The notes under the pieces were generated by a model. That model worked only from the letters and a program-made list of their open reading frames with translations. It had not been told where the DNA came from and did no database searches. A DNA stretch of 64,000 nt. Origin: Tritrichomonas musculus (lineage: Eukaryota; Parabasalia; Tritrichomonadida; Tritrichomonadidae). The DNA lies in contig JAPFFF010000002.1 of assembly GCA_039105265.1 (NCBI GenBank), positions 6,510,001 through 6,574,000 on the forward strand, read 5' to 3'. Both the position numbers and the translations under genes were made by a program. Within the stretch, counting starts at the first letter, position 1. Every line of letters starts with the position of its first letter. Shown piece by piece: positions 34,634 to 43,698 of the stretch.

Positions 34634-35155
34634 CTAAACGCAAAACTTAAGACATAAATGATAATTATTTAATAATTCATTATATTCTTTATTATAAACT
34701 TGTTTGAAATCAGTGACGATTTCGCCGTTCTCTTTGAGTATTTTAATGGCTTCTATTCTTCGAATTGGGTTTGCTTTTCCGGCACAACAACCAATATCTT
34801 CATCAAGATGTACTTCGACTTCTGTGACTTTGAGAATTGCTTTTATGATTTCTTCTAAGCACTCTTTAGGGACAATAATAGAATGCTTAAAGATTAAATT
34901 GCTTAAAAGCGCTTTATCCTGATTTAAAAGTATTTGAGCATATGTTTCTAAAATCACACTTTTTGCGTCTGTTTCATTGATTTCCGGTTCTATTTGAGCA
35001 TTCACGTCTCTTGTTATCACTATCTCCTCCTTCCCATCTTCTCGTTTATTTATAATAATATTATTATTTATATTTGAAGTCGATGACGATGCTGCTGTTG
35101 GCTCCAATGCTATATTTGCGTTAACACCAGTTGCGTTTGTTCTCTTCTTGATCAT
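34634..35155 (-). CDS. conserved Polinton protein, MIKKRS family (C copy)
   Basis: 173 residues from the ATG at 35155 (MIKKRTNATG), chosen because it matches the start of the A and B copies; an upstream ATG would add 19 unmatched residues. Shared blocks are SNINNNIIINKREDGKE, LLNQDKALLSNLIFKH, CCAGKANPIRRIEAIKI and a YHLCLKF end. It is separated from the rest of the assembly block by a plus-strand gene (35276-35599), unlike in A and B. Its stop is directly against the Pmp-like gene stop. Confidence 0.75.
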   Translation of the reverse strand: MIKKRTNATGVNANIALEPTAASSSTSNINNNIIINKREDGKEEIVITRDVNAQIEPEINETDAKSVILETYAQILLNQDKALLSNLIFKHSIIVPKECLEEIIKAILKVTEVEVHLDEDIGCCAGKANPIRRIEAIKILKENGEIVTDFKQVYNKEYNELLNNYHLCLKFCV

Positions 35156-35262
35156 TTGCCTTGGAGATAAACCTGAAAATTTTAAGGGACCAATTAACTT
35201 CTGAATTATCATAAGTAGCCGGCCATTTATTTAAGAAGAAAACTTTAGAAAGAATAATCAAA

Positions 35263-35270
35263 TCACACTT
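35263..35270 (+). promoter_or_regulatory. initiator-like TCACACTT
   Basis: Second copy of the octamer found at 30998-31005, here 5 bases before the ATG at 35276. Confidence 0.45.
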
Positions 35271-35275
35271 ATATA

Positions 35276-35599
35276 ATGTCCATCCAAAAACTTGCTCATG
35301 AATTAACTCAGATCCAAAAAGAGCTCATGCCCCTCATAAAAGACATCCGGGCTTTATTAGAACAAGAAACAGAAGAGATCCCGATTTATAAAATAGAACA
35401 GATAATTCCACTCATGATGGTTCGATACTGCAAACTGAGAAACCAAGAAATAGCTACAAAAAGACTAATAAATGTATGGATTCAAATGAATGAAGCAGAA
35501 AAAAGATATAAAGAAAAGAAAAAGAAGAGGAGGAAGAAGAAGAGGAGGAAGAAAAGAAAGAAAAGAAGAAGAAGAAAGAAGAAAAATATATTAAAATGA
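35276..35599 (+). CDS. helical protein with polybasic tail
   Basis: 107 residues. The first 75 form amphipathic helices (MSIQKLAHELTQIQKEL, IPIYKIEQIIPLMMVRYCKL). From about residue 78 the protein is almost pure Lys/Arg (EKKKKRRKKKRRKKRKKRR), encoded by a purine-only tract. The tail could bind nucleic acid or act as a nuclear signal. The gene is inserted between the MIKKRS and proline-rich genes and has no relative in A or B. The purine-rich tract continues past the stop to 35703. Confidence 0.55.
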   Translation: MSIQKLAHELTQIQKELMPLIKDIRALLEQETEEIPIYKIEQIIPLMMVRYCKLRNQEIATKRLINVWIQMNEAEKRYKEKKKKRRKKKRRKKRKKRRRRKKKNILK

Positions 35600-35703
35600 T
35601 CAGTACTGATTCTGACGATAGTCCTTTTAATTTTCCTTCTGATAATGAAAAAGAAGAGGATGAAGAAAAGAAAGAAGAAAAAGAAAAAGAAGAAGAAAAA
35701 TAA
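35596..35703 (+). CDS. short acidic ORF overlapping the previous stop
   Basis: 35 codons (MISTDSDDSPFNFPSDN, then Glu/Lys repeats). Its ATG overlaps the preceding TGA as ATGA. Composition is driven by a GAA-rich tract, so it may not be a gene. Confidence 0.25.
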   Translation: MISTDSDDSPFNFPSDNEKEEDEEKKEEKEKEEEK

Positions 35704-35728
35704 TTTAATTAATAAAAATTAATTTAAT

Positions 35729-36160
35729 TTAATAGATATTATTTTTAATTATAACTGAGTGTTTAGGTCCATATATTATTGATCCTTTATTATTTTCATC
35801 TGCTAATCCTTGTATTCGAGCTAAATCTTCTGGCTTTTTCAGGTAAGGAGGCAAAAGTGGCGGTTTTTTCACATATCCATGGTGAATATAATGTTTTCCG
35901 TCAGTTAAGCTTACTGGTGGTTCATGAAGTCCTTTTGTTGTGTGCTGATTAGTTGGTGGAGGACGTACAGGTTTATTTTCTCGAACTATCGTTGGTGGCA
36001 AATTGACCTTGGGATTAAAAGTGACAGCATAAGTGTTATCGTTCGAAAAGATACCATAATGTTTGCCTTTGATAAATCGCACTTTTTCTGTATTTTCATT
36101 ATACATTACTCCTTCTCTTCCTACAATCTCTGCATTTGGGGATTTATAATCATTAGCCAT
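35729..36160 (-). CDS. conserved proline-rich Polinton protein (C copy)
   Basis: 143 residues with YGIFSNDNTYAVTFNPKVN, LPPTI, EPPVSLTDGKHYI, LPPYLKKPEDLARIQGLADENNKG and a short variable end. It is one residue longer than the A and B copies, with an altered YIHHGYVKK patch before the LPPY motif. It directly follows MCP in transcription order because C lacks the HNH gene that separates the two in A and B. Confidence 0.72.
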   Translation of the reverse strand: MANDYKSPNAEIVGREGVMYNENTEKVRFIKGKHYGIFSNDNTYAVTFNPKVNLPPTIVRENKPVRPPPTNQHTTKGLHEPPVSLTDGKHYIHHGYVKKPPLLPPYLKKPEDLARIQGLADENNKGSIIYGPKHSVIIKNNIY

Positions 36161-36182
36161 TTAAGTAAAGAAAAATTCTATT

Positions 36183-37859
36183 TTATTCAGGAGTTGTAAT
36201 GTCATAATTCCCAATTCGAACCAGTGGGGGCATGCCATTGGGCTGCACTAAAATCGAAATAGAAGCATCAACTAATAAACCTAATATTGGTGGCGTATCG
36301 ACTATTTGAGAAAAATGCTTTTTATAATTCTCTGATTTATCATTTGGATCTTTTATTTGTGCATGTTCCTGTGTGACGATTATTTCGAAGTTAATTGGTG
36401 ATAAACTTGTAAGGCCCTGTTGATATGTCCCATCTGTTTCTGTCGCAAAACCGATAAAGAATGAAGTCCTATCGTTTGGATATAAACCTGTGATATTGGC
36501 TAAAGGTTTACTTACATTACATAATGAAGCGATAACCTCTTTATTGAAACCGGTTTGTTCACCATTCATATTCATTGCATTTTGACTATATTCAATGAAT
36601 TCTGGATATTCACCATCTGTTCCGAAAGATTTGGCTGGAATATTGCCATAACCGCCACAATTCAATTGGAAATGTTTAAAAAGTGGATTTTTGAAATATG
36701 TATGATGACGTTGATGAAGAGGGAATAAACAAAAGATAGAATCAACAAATCTTGGAGTGACAGTGACTGTTGTTTTGTCTTGGATTTGTTTTAATGCTTG
36801 AGTGCAGGTGTAAAATGACAATGTTTGAGTTGGAAATGTGAGTGGATGTTGTGGATTTGAATAACGCTGAACCAATTGTTGATAAATCTCATTGTTTATA
36901 CCAAAACATGGAATAATTGATGAGCATTCAGTGATTTCATACTCATAGACTTGGAATTTTCGTAAACCAGAATAAAGAGTATATGGTGTTTCTGATGCTA
37001 ATATTTCAGCTCCATCTGTCTTTTCTGATGCTTGGCCTGATGAATTAGCTGATGTACTTGAAATCCATATTTTAACATCATCGCCAACAGGTGTGAATTC
37101 ATTAGTGATCGCAGAAAAAGTATATTTAGTTGCAAGAGATGGTTGAGCAAGTAAAGATCTTGATGGTCCACATGGACAACAAAGCATACCAGCACATGAG
37201 AAATATAATCTTAATTCGAGTTTTCCTGCAAAAGCTGGTAAATATTTTATATTTGATAATGGCAAGAATCTACGCAAATCAATTTTTAAATGAATCGTAA
37301 ATGTTGCTGTTAAATCATCTTTTGGCCAATTAATTACTATTCCGCAACGAGTGGCAAAATTATTATTCCATATATCTTTATGTCTTGCCTTTGAGTATAC
37401 ATCTGCTCTCTTTGTTGTTTCATTCGCACAACATGCAGTTAAGAACGATTCTTCACAACCAAAGTTTTGTGTATATATCGTTATTCCGTTAGCTACTATT
37501 TCATATTTTTCAATAGCATCTCTTGCATCTTTGAATCCAAACCAGATTTTATTGAATGGATAACCGCCAATATCACTCAAATCTGGTATCTTTTCATTTA
37601 TATTCATTGTCACTTTTAGATCAGCACGAATAAAACCATTATAGATGTCAGCTGTATTGTGTGTATTTGGAGAAATAATAACACTTGTATATGACCCTTG
37701 TTTTATTGGAGGTGAAGGCGAATAAGATGTTTGTGGATTAATTGAATACTGTTTGTTTGTATCAGAAGTGGCAATACAGCTATCTACAACATCGAAATAT
37801 GACGCAATTTGCGAACAAACTTCAGCTGATGTTTTCATATAAACCTCATGATTAATCAT
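36183..37859 (-). CDS. major capsid protein (C copy)
   Basis: 558 residues from the ATG at 37859 (MINHEVYMKTSAEVC). Family blocks include YSPSPPI, YEIVANGITIYTQ, CEESFLTACCANET, LRRFLPLSNIKYLPAFAGK, LTFPTQTLSFYT and NGMPPLVRIGNYD. The extra length over A and B comes from a Ser/Ala-rich loop at about residues 255-290 (SSTSANSSGQASEKTD) and one near 500 (KDPNDKSENYKKH), both likely surface loops. Part of the gene (about 37378-37510) is nearly identical at DNA level to element A. Confidence 0.82.
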   Translation of the reverse strand: MINHEVYMKTSAEVCSQIASYFDVVDSCIATSDTNKQYSINPQTSYSPSPPIKQGSYTSVIISPNTHNTADIYNGFIRADLKVTMNINEKIPDLSDIGGYPFNKIWFGFKDARDAIEKYEIVANGITIYTQNFGCEESFLTACCANETTKRADVYSKARHKDIWNNNFATRCGIVINWPKDDLTATFTIHLKIDLRRFLPLSNIKYLPAFAGKLELRLYFSCAGMLCCPCGPSRSLLAQPSLATKYTFSAITNEFTPVGDDVKIWISSTSANSSGQASEKTDGAEILASETPYTLYSGLRKFQVYEYEITECSSIIPCFGINNEIYQQLVQRYSNPQHPLTFPTQTLSFYTCTQALKQIQDKTTVTVTPRFVDSIFCLFPLHQRHHTYFKNPLFKHFQLNCGGYGNIPAKSFGTDGEYPEFIEYSQNAMNMNGEQTGFNKEVIASLCNVSKPLANITGLYPNDRTSFFIGFATETDGTYQQGLTSLSPINFEIIVTQEHAQIKDPNDKSENYKKHFSQIVDTPPILGLLVDASISILVQPNGMPPLVRIGNYDITTPE

Positions 37860-37876
37860 TTCTTGAATAAAAAAAG

Positions 37877-38365
37877 TTAATATATATCATCAAAGATTCT
37901 GTTTCGTCTTTGTCTTGGAATTGGTGGTTCATAATATTCTTCTTCTTGTATTGGAGGAGGAGGAGGAGGTGCTTGTTTTGGTGCTGGAGTTTTCTTTGAG
38001 ATTACTTCTTCAATTAATCGTTTTTGTTCTTTCTTTTCTCTTTTGCGTTTGATTTCATCACCCAGTAATTTGAGTTGATTTAAGATTTCAAGGTTTATCG
38101 TTGGATCGATTTCTTGACTTTTTGTGAGTTTTTTCGACTTTTGTTTTTGCATTTTGGGTTTTTCTTCTTCCTCTTCAAAAACTTCGTTCTCTTCATTTTC
38201 TGGAGTTTTCTCTTCTTTTTCTTCTTCTATTGGTGTTTCTCGCTTTTTAACAATATACTTTCCTTGCTTTCGAGTTGGCAAAACCTCCCAATCTGGATCG
38301 TCATGGCCATTTATCCACCTTTGAATAACCGCTAAACGTTTTGAGCCTGTTAAGTGTTTTGACAT
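37877..38365 (-). CDS. conserved assembly-block protein, LTGSKRL family (C copy)
   Basis: 162 residues with HLTGSKRLAVIQRWINGHDDPDWEVLPTRK at the N-terminus. A very acidic linker (EKEEKTPENEENEVFEEEEE), the conserved DPTINLEILNQLKLLGDEI helix, a Pro-run (APPPPPPIQEEE) and an RQRRNRIFDDIY end follow. Linker charge is the main difference from A (Pro/Lys) and B (Glu/Pro). The 17-bp gap to the MCP gene indicates co-transcription. Confidence 0.7.
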   Translation of the reverse strand: MSKHLTGSKRLAVIQRWINGHDDPDWEVLPTRKQGKYIVKKRETPIEEEKEEKTPENEENEVFEEEEEKPKMQKQKSKKLTKSQEIDPTINLEILNQLKLLGDEIKRKREKKEQKRLIEEVISKKTPAPKQAPPPPPPIQEEEYYEPPIPRQRRNRIFDDIY

Positions 38366-38394
38366 TTAAAACTCAATAAAATTGACTTTTCTTA

Positions 38395-38793
38395 TTATTC
38401 ATAATTTGATGAATGTACATGATTTATAGGTGCTGGTGAATTATTTGAACTACTCGATTCTGTTTTAGCGGGTTTTGGCATTTTATAGTTTTCATCTCTT
38501 CCTTGTGCATGATTATTGATTTTTGTTAATGCTTCTCTTACGTTGCCTTTTGGAATGTATTTTATTGCTGCATCCGCTACATTTGAGATTTTGTTTCTCA
38601 TATTATCGCTTAAAAATGCTTTGCCTAAACTACCCATTGTTTTGCCTATTAATCCTGATTGATTTTTCATTATTCCTGTTGCATTATCCGCTAATTTACC
38701 TGCTAATCCTCCTGTTGCTGAATTTGCTGCTCCCATTAATAATTGACTTCCAAGGCCAATACTTCTTCTCGCCCATTTTCTAAATAATCCCAT
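38395..38793 (-). CDS. pVI/pX-like minor virion protein (C copy)
   Basis: 132 residues: MGLFRKWARRSIGLGSQLLM start, NSATGGLAGKLADNATG, then ADAAIKYIPKGNVREALTK and a Ser-rich, His-containing tail. The N-terminal amphipathic helix with a Gly2 could be membrane-active, and MGLF could even be an N-myristoylation context. It is closely related to the B protein. The position between linker gene and ATPase is constant. Confidence 0.62.
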   Translation of the reverse strand: MGLFRKWARRSIGLGSQLLMGAANSATGGLAGKLADNATGIMKNQSGLIGKTMGSLGKAFLSDNMRNKISNVADAAIKYIPKGNVREALTKINNHAQGRDENYKMPKPAKTESSSSNNSPAPINHVHSSNYE

Positions 38794-38812
38794 TTAAAAT
38801 TCAATAAAACGT

Positions 38813-39670
38813 TTAAGATTCAAAATAGTATTTGTTTGCAGTTATGTTCATGATAAATTTGTCATGCGGTTCTCTATGTTGCAAGTATTCTTGCACAGTT
38901 GCCTTTGTATTTAAGTTGTTATTTGTTTGCTGCAATAAAGAGGTGAAATCTTCTTCTGAATAACCGCTATAACAGATAATATCGGTTGCCATACGTTTAG
39001 CATTTATGTGCACAAATCTTATCGTTTGAAATGCCATTATGCACGTTATGTTATAATGTCTTGTCTTTGTCAATAATTTAATAAATTCTGAATTACCGTT
39101 TTTCAATAAATCTGAACCAGCACAATCATCAAGAATAATCAGAGTATTGAATGGATAAGAGGCGGTTCCATATTTACAAAGCTTACTGGCAATATAAATG
39201 ATTTTATCTTGAAGGTCAGTTAAATGATGCTTTTCAATTAAACGCCTCATCTCATCAGACGTTTCTTTCATTTTTGAGAGGATATGTTTGACAAGTGCAT
39301 AATATTTTATTTTCCTTTTCAAATGTTTCTGAAGAACGCTCATCAATTGTTTTTCTGAGACATAAATTATTTTTGTTAGAATCTTTTTATTCAAAACTTC
39401 GGCGGTTTTATCCATTTTACCAGACGTTGAGCAGAAATAAATTTTATGATAATATGGATGTTTAAATAATCTTTCAGTAATCATAATATGGCGCCAAATC
39501 CAATAACTTTTGCCAGCACCAGGACGTCCAATCAAAAAGTATATCCCATTTGATGAAAACGGATAATTTTCTGATAATGGTTTGATCAAAGCGCCCTCAA
39601 TTTCTCTCATACTTTTTCTGAGTGTCTCATTGATTAATTCTTCAACTTTTTGAATAATATTTCCTTTCAT
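38813..39670 (-). CDS. FtsK/HerA-type genome-packaging ATPase (C copy)
   Basis: 285 residues with Walker A GRPGAGKSYW at about 48-57, Walker B NTLIILDDCAGSDLL at about 172, TRHYNITCIMAFQTIRFVH and the SGYSEEDFTSLLQQ block. It is closer to the B protein than to A in this last part (HREPHDKFIMNITANKYYF). It is 15 bp from the integrase gene. It powers DNA packaging in the Polinton virion model. Confidence 0.92.
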   Translation of the reverse strand: MKGNIIQKVEELINETLRKSMREIEGALIKPLSENYPFSSNGIYFLIGRPGAGKSYWIWRHIMITERLFKHPYYHKIYFCSTSGKMDKTAEVLNKKILTKIIYVSEKQLMSVLQKHLKRKIKYYALVKHILSKMKETSDEMRRLIEKHHLTDLQDKIIYIASKLCKYGTASYPFNTLIILDDCAGSDLLKNGNSEFIKLLTKTRHYNITCIMAFQTIRFVHINAKRMATDIICYSGYSEEDFTSLLQQTNNNLNTKATVQEYLQHREPHDKFIMNITANKYYFES

Positions 39671-39684
39671 TTGATTAAGAATAA

Positions 39685-40827
39685 TTAAATGTATTTTCTG
39701 ATTTTAACTGGTATGTTTTCACCTGTTTTCACCCAATACATTCGTTCTAACCGTGATAATATTGTTGGATTTCCTTCTCTCATACTTTTGGCATATGTAT
39801 ACCCTTGACTTCCATCATCCCATTTGACCTTGTATTGGTCATTTGCATTATTATACCCTAAAATCTCCTCTATGTTCCCTCTTTTGCCGTTTTTCAATGT
39901 TTTGGCCATAGGAACAAATCCTTTCGCCTTAACTATTTTGTATCCAGGATAATCGTTCACAGATCTATCGTTAGCGGCAATTTTGAATAAATTACCAGAT
40001 TTTGAATCAACTGTATATGCTTGATTGCTAACCATTCTTCGTTTTTTATTTTTAATCGTTTTTTCTTCTACGATACGTACTTTATCACCTTCTTTGAAAT
40101 CATAAGGGTTTGTTTGCGTTTTATTTTTCAAAATATATTTCTGTTCGTCTTTGGCTGTCATTTTATTGGGGGCTGTTTTTATTTTAGTATGATATGATTC
40201 ATTATATGCTGACATTAATGACTGCATTTCTTTTGGTGAAATATTTCTTGTAGGTTTGTGTGTTAATTCACCTTCTTTTGATATATCTTTCCATATATCG
40301 GCATCTAACAAATTTTTGTTAACCGCTAAATCTCTTATCGTTCTCATAAAACGGTTTATTATTCCTAAATTATTGTGATTATCATCCGTTGTAGTCGTAT
40401 ATATAATTTTATGACTTTTCATCCAAGATGTCACTTCGTCTGATAAATAAGCAGCATCTTGATCTGAAGCGATTGAATGGCAATTTGGTTCTTCCTTGAT
40501 GAATTTATTCAATGCTGATTTGACCTGTAACGCCCCTTTCCCTCTCATCGGATATGCATAAGCTTTACGGGTATTTATATTGATAAGCATCAAATAATTC
40601 AAACCGTTAGCTCCTTTATCGTTTATAAACGTATCCATCTGAAAACCTCCGGAATGAGACGATACGATAGGTATATATTTAGGAGTTGGCACTTTTTGAT
40701 CATGAACAACGGATTCTGATTGAAATTTCCTTATCTCTTTTTTCGAATAACCTTTTTCAAGTGCATGTTTTTCAAAAGCTGGACCACGGTATGGATATTC
40801 CTTGTATAATTCTGCAAGTGATGTCAT
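39685..40827 (-). CDS. retroviral-type (rve) integrase (C copy)
   Basis: 380 residues, about 20 longer than A and B because of an insertion at roughly 180-200 (LDADIWKDISKEGELTHKPT) inside the core region. Core blocks are HSGGFQMDTFINDKG, HSIASDQDAAYL and the YNESYHTKIKTAP segment. A basic SH3-like part (EKTIKNKKRRMVSNQAYTVD) and a chromo-like part (GKRGNIEEILGYN, AKSMREG) follow. The element's identical ends and target duplication suggest that this enzyme type was recently active. Confidence 0.92.
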   Translation of the reverse strand: MTSLAELYKEYPYRGPAFEKHALEKGYSKKEIRKFQSESVVHDQKVPTPKYIPIVSSHSGGFQMDTFINDKGANGLNYLMLININTRKAYAYPMRGKGALQVKSALNKFIKEEPNCHSIASDQDAAYLSDEVTSWMKSHKIIYTTTTDDNHNNLGIINRFMRTIRDLAVNKNLLDADIWKDISKEGELTHKPTRNISPKEMQSLMSAYNESYHTKIKTAPNKMTAKDEQKYILKNKTQTNPYDFKEGDKVRIVEEKTIKNKKRRMVSNQAYTVDSKSGNLFKIAANDRSVNDYPGYKIVKAKGFVPMAKTLKNGKRGNIEEILGYNNANDQYKVKWDDGSQGYTYAKSMREGNPTILSRLERMYWVKTGENIPVKIRKYI

Positions 40828-40838
40828 TTTTTTATAAA

Positions 40839-41804
40839 TTAAACGTATAACATCTTATTATAAGGCAAGAACTGCATTTCCATGACAAAAGTTTCTCCAT
40901 TGGGTAATTTAACGGGGGCATTGTATTGTCTGGCAGAATATAATTCAATCCAAAACCGTTGATCAGAAGAATTCAATTTAAAATATTTGATAGGATTATA
41001 ATAAATTTGTGAATTACCGATATAATTATGTAATGATTGTTCGCCAAGTGAAGAATAAACTTTACATGAATGACGATCCCAAATATTATCAAAAATTAAT
41101 TCATTTTCATACAAATTATATTTTCCTTTTCTATTTTGAGTAGGTCCGTCACCAATATTGAATACTTCCTCAAAATCTTTATTCATTTCAGTTATTTTGA
41201 AAGCACAACCGTATTTATCTAAAGAATTATTGTTTCGTTCAGAATATATTTTTTCATGAAAACCTTTTTCGTCATAATAACCATCAGTTTGTATGTCTCT
41301 ATTCAAAACATCAATATCAGATTGTTCAAATGCGTTAGTGATGCTATTCCACCATATTGAGATATATGATTTCAAAGCATTGTGGACTGCTTCAAAAAAT
41401 CCTCTGAAATCTCTTTCTGTTGAGAGCCAGTCAATTACTTTTATTTCTTTGATTTTTAAATCATCCTGATAAAGAGATGAAGTCATAGATTCAATTCTAT
41501 CGTGTATACTGAATCCAGGTATTTTATCAAATGAAACCTTTAAATATTTAGCAATTGAGATGGTGAATTCAAGTTTTCGTCTTTTTGAAACGAGCCACAT
41601 TGACCTTACACCCACAATTGTTTCGCCTTTGTTTGACGTTGACCAATCACCAGGAAAATTGAAATAAAAACGATTAAATTTGCTTGGATCTCTTTGTGAG
41701 TCCTCTAAGAAAAAAGCAGTCTCAATTGGGACAGGAACGTTAGCATCATGTACAATATTTTCACGATTAGGGTGTTGTGTTTTAACTCTTGGCGGTAACT
41801 CCAT
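40839..41804 (-). CDS. minor capsid (penton-like) protein (C copy)
   Basis: 321 residues, the shortest of the three family members because the coiled-coil-like insert of A and B is replaced by a short helix region (residues 105-160). Conserved blocks are IETAFFLEDSQRD, RFYFNFPGDW, GETIVGVRSMW, IWDRHSCKVYSSLGEQ, NPIKYFKLNSSDQRFW and EMQFLPYNKMLYV. It is the gene type that element C disrupted in element B. It lies 12 bp upstream of the integrase. Confidence 0.78.
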   Translation of the reverse strand: MELPPRVKTQHPNRENIVHDANVPVPIETAFFLEDSQRDPSKFNRFYFNFPGDWSTSNKGETIVGVRSMWLVSKRRKLEFTISIAKYLKVSFDKIPGFSIHDRIESMTSSLYQDDLKIKEIKVIDWLSTERDFRGFFEAVHNALKSYISIWWNSITNAFEQSDIDVLNRDIQTDGYYDEKGFHEKIYSERNNNSLDKYGCAFKITEMNKDFEEVFNIGDGPTQNRKGKYNLYENELIFDNIWDRHSCKVYSSLGEQSLHNYIGNSQIYYNPIKYFKLNSSDQRFWIELYSARQYNAPVKLPNGETFVMEMQFLPYNKMLYV

Positions 41805-41824
41805 TTTGACTAAAAATAAATATC

Positions 41825-42193
41825 TTACTTATTCTTTCTTGGTTTACTAGCATGAAGAATTATTTCCTTTGGAATTATATCTCCCTTTTTCAATTGAATC
41901 TGATAGGCTTTTGATTTGACCATATTTTCATTCCTTTCACCTATATAACCAATTATCGATCCAAAAAGTGTGATTTTATGTACTGAACAATATTTGGCCA
42001 CTAAATTCAATATTTCTTTAACGTCCTCATAATCATCCCAATCAAATTTCTTTGCCCAATCAGTAAAGATTATTTTTTTGTTTGATAATTTAAACTTTGA
42101 TTTACAAATTTCTGATAATTCAGATATTTCTGTCTTTTTCAATGTTTTATTAAAATAAAGTGAACATTCAATTGGCAAAATTAATTCTGGCAT
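41825..42193 (-). CDS. hypothetical protein, element C
   Basis: 122 residues, alpha/beta in appearance (MPELILPIECSLYFNKTL, ISELSEICKSKFKLS, VHKITLFGSIIGYIG), ending in a basic tail ASKPRKNK. No family was recognised. It lies between the protease and mCP genes with spacers of about 20-25 bp, so it probably belongs to the same transcription unit. An assembly-related role is inferred from position alone. Confidence 0.55.
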   Translation of the reverse strand: MPELILPIECSLYFNKTLKKTEISELSEICKSKFKLSNKKIIFTDWAKKFDWDDYEDVKEILNLVAKYCSVHKITLFGSIIGYIGERNENMVKSKAYQIQLKKGDIIPKEIILHASKPRKNK

Positions 42194-42218
42194 TTTTATT
42201 TATTGAAAAATTTTTAAT

Positions 42219-43682
42219 TTACATTCTTTTTGATTTATCTTTTGGTACACCAGATTCTACATCTTCATGAACATTCCAATAAGGGTATTTATATGATTTA
42301 GCTAAATGATATGCACCTTTTTTAATAAAATAATTATAAGTCTCTTGTTCGATTCTTTCCTTCTCAGCTTGACTCATTTTTTTTTTGGGGAGAGTCGGTT
42401 TTTCTGTGTTGTTAGAATGTTTTTGAAAACTGGGTGGTGTAGGTGGGAGGGCAGCTGTTTCTAATGATTTGCTCTTTAATTCACGTGCAATTCTTTGTCT
42501 AATATTAGGTACGTCATCTATTGGATAAGGCCATTTACCATCATGCAATAATATCCTTGCATTTTGCATCATTAATATAGCACAATCAATATCATTATTT
42601 TGTTTAGGAACACGATTATATCTCATTGGATATTTCTGATTAATGCCTTGTGATTTCAAGAATTTATTTATTATTTTACCGATATCTGGGTATGCTTTCA
42701 TGTTTGAATCATATACACCGATATCTTTATTGCCATTATCGATTACTATTAATATCCAATGTTCCTCTAGTTCAGCAGGAATTACAATGCAATCATAATA
42801 ATCAATTGGTTTCTTATTAAACTGTGGAGCTTTACTAAGATACTCAAAGAGAGAGTCCACTGCTTCTTGTTTCGGATTCTCATATAGATAATAAAACCAA
42901 TCAGGAGGCAATAAGGCTACATGTCCTATTCTTTTCACCTTTTTTCCTTTTTCTACTAATAGTTTTAGATATGGATATACTTCTTTTGATTCTAATTGTG
43001 AATTATTATCAGTGATTGCATTATAATCAATAAATTGGTCTAGATCCATTGGAGGTGTTGGTGGTCTTGATGTGTGCCTTGATGTTTGTTTTGATGATTG
43101 AGGGGATGTTTGTGGGGGTGGGGGAGGAGATGGCGCTCTTGATGTACCGCTTGATGATAATGTAGATGTTTGAGAAGAAGACGATGAAGATGCCAACTTT
43201 TTAAGTATAGGTTTGGCCGAAGACGATGACTTTTTCTGAAAGATTGTTTTATTTTGTGATGGCTCTTCTTGAGGTGGCGGTAATGCATCATCATGCTCTG
43301 GCTTCACCCATTTTGCATGTCTTTTTGGTTTTGGCTTATAATATTTTATGAACTTAAAGGCAGCATTATTGTCACTTTGCACCTTCCCATATTTAATGAA
43401 ATAACGCCAAGCAGATTTAGCATTAGGCGATCCTTTATAGGCCAAAATTTCACCACTAAAACGTTCTCTAAATAATTTGCCCTTCATATTATTCGCAAAT
43501 ATTTCTAATTCATCCCTAAACCCCTTTGCTGGTATCCAATTATAGGGCACTAAACATGTCACATAATTATTTGTGATATCTATATATTTAAAATTGTGTT
43601 CTCTTTTCAAATCTGCAACTTTTTGATTTGTTATAGGTGGATTAAAACGAATTTGACCTTGAATAATTATTATATCTGACAT
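42219..43682 (-). CDS. Ulp1/adenain-like cysteine protease
   Basis: 487 residues. An N-terminal domain (~1-115, IQGQIRFNPPITN, LVPYNWIPAKGF, WRYFIKYGKV) of unknown function is followed by a Ser/Pro-rich linker (~120-205). The C48-type catalytic domain at ~210-400 has the His in LEEHWILIVID (~305), the Asp in GVYDSN and the Cys in QNNDIDCAILMM (~367). Polinton and adenovirus relatives process capsid proteins during maturation. It is absent from the visible parts of A and B. A proline/lysine tail ends the protein. Confidence 0.85.
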   Translation of the reverse strand: MSDIIIIQGQIRFNPPITNQKVADLKREHNFKYIDITNNYVTCLVPYNWIPAKGFRDELEIFANNMKGKLFRERFSGEILAYKGSPNAKSAWRYFIKYGKVQSDNNAAFKFIKYYKPKPKRHAKWVKPEHDDALPPPQEEPSQNKTIFQKKSSSSAKPILKKLASSSSSSQTSTLSSSGTSRAPSPPPPPQTSPQSSKQTSRHTSRPPTPPMDLDQFIDYNAITDNNSQLESKEVYPYLKLLVEKGKKVKRIGHVALLPPDWFYYLYENPKQEAVDSLFEYLSKAPQFNKKPIDYYDCIVIPAELEEHWILIVIDNGNKDIGVYDSNMKAYPDIGKIINKFLKSQGINQKYPMRYNRVPKQNNDIDCAILMMQNARILLHDGKWPYPIDDVPNIRQRIARELKSKSLETAALPPTPPSFQKHSNNTEKPTLPKKKMSQAEKERIEQETYNYFIKKGAYHLAKSYKYPYWNVHEDVESGVPKDKSKRM

Positions 43683-43698
43683 TTTGAATAAAAATAAA

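Noticed and set aside
35596-35703. Confident call of a second gene behind the polybasic protein
   Set aside because: Only 35 codons, mostly from a GAA-rich tract; kept as a low-confidence entry.
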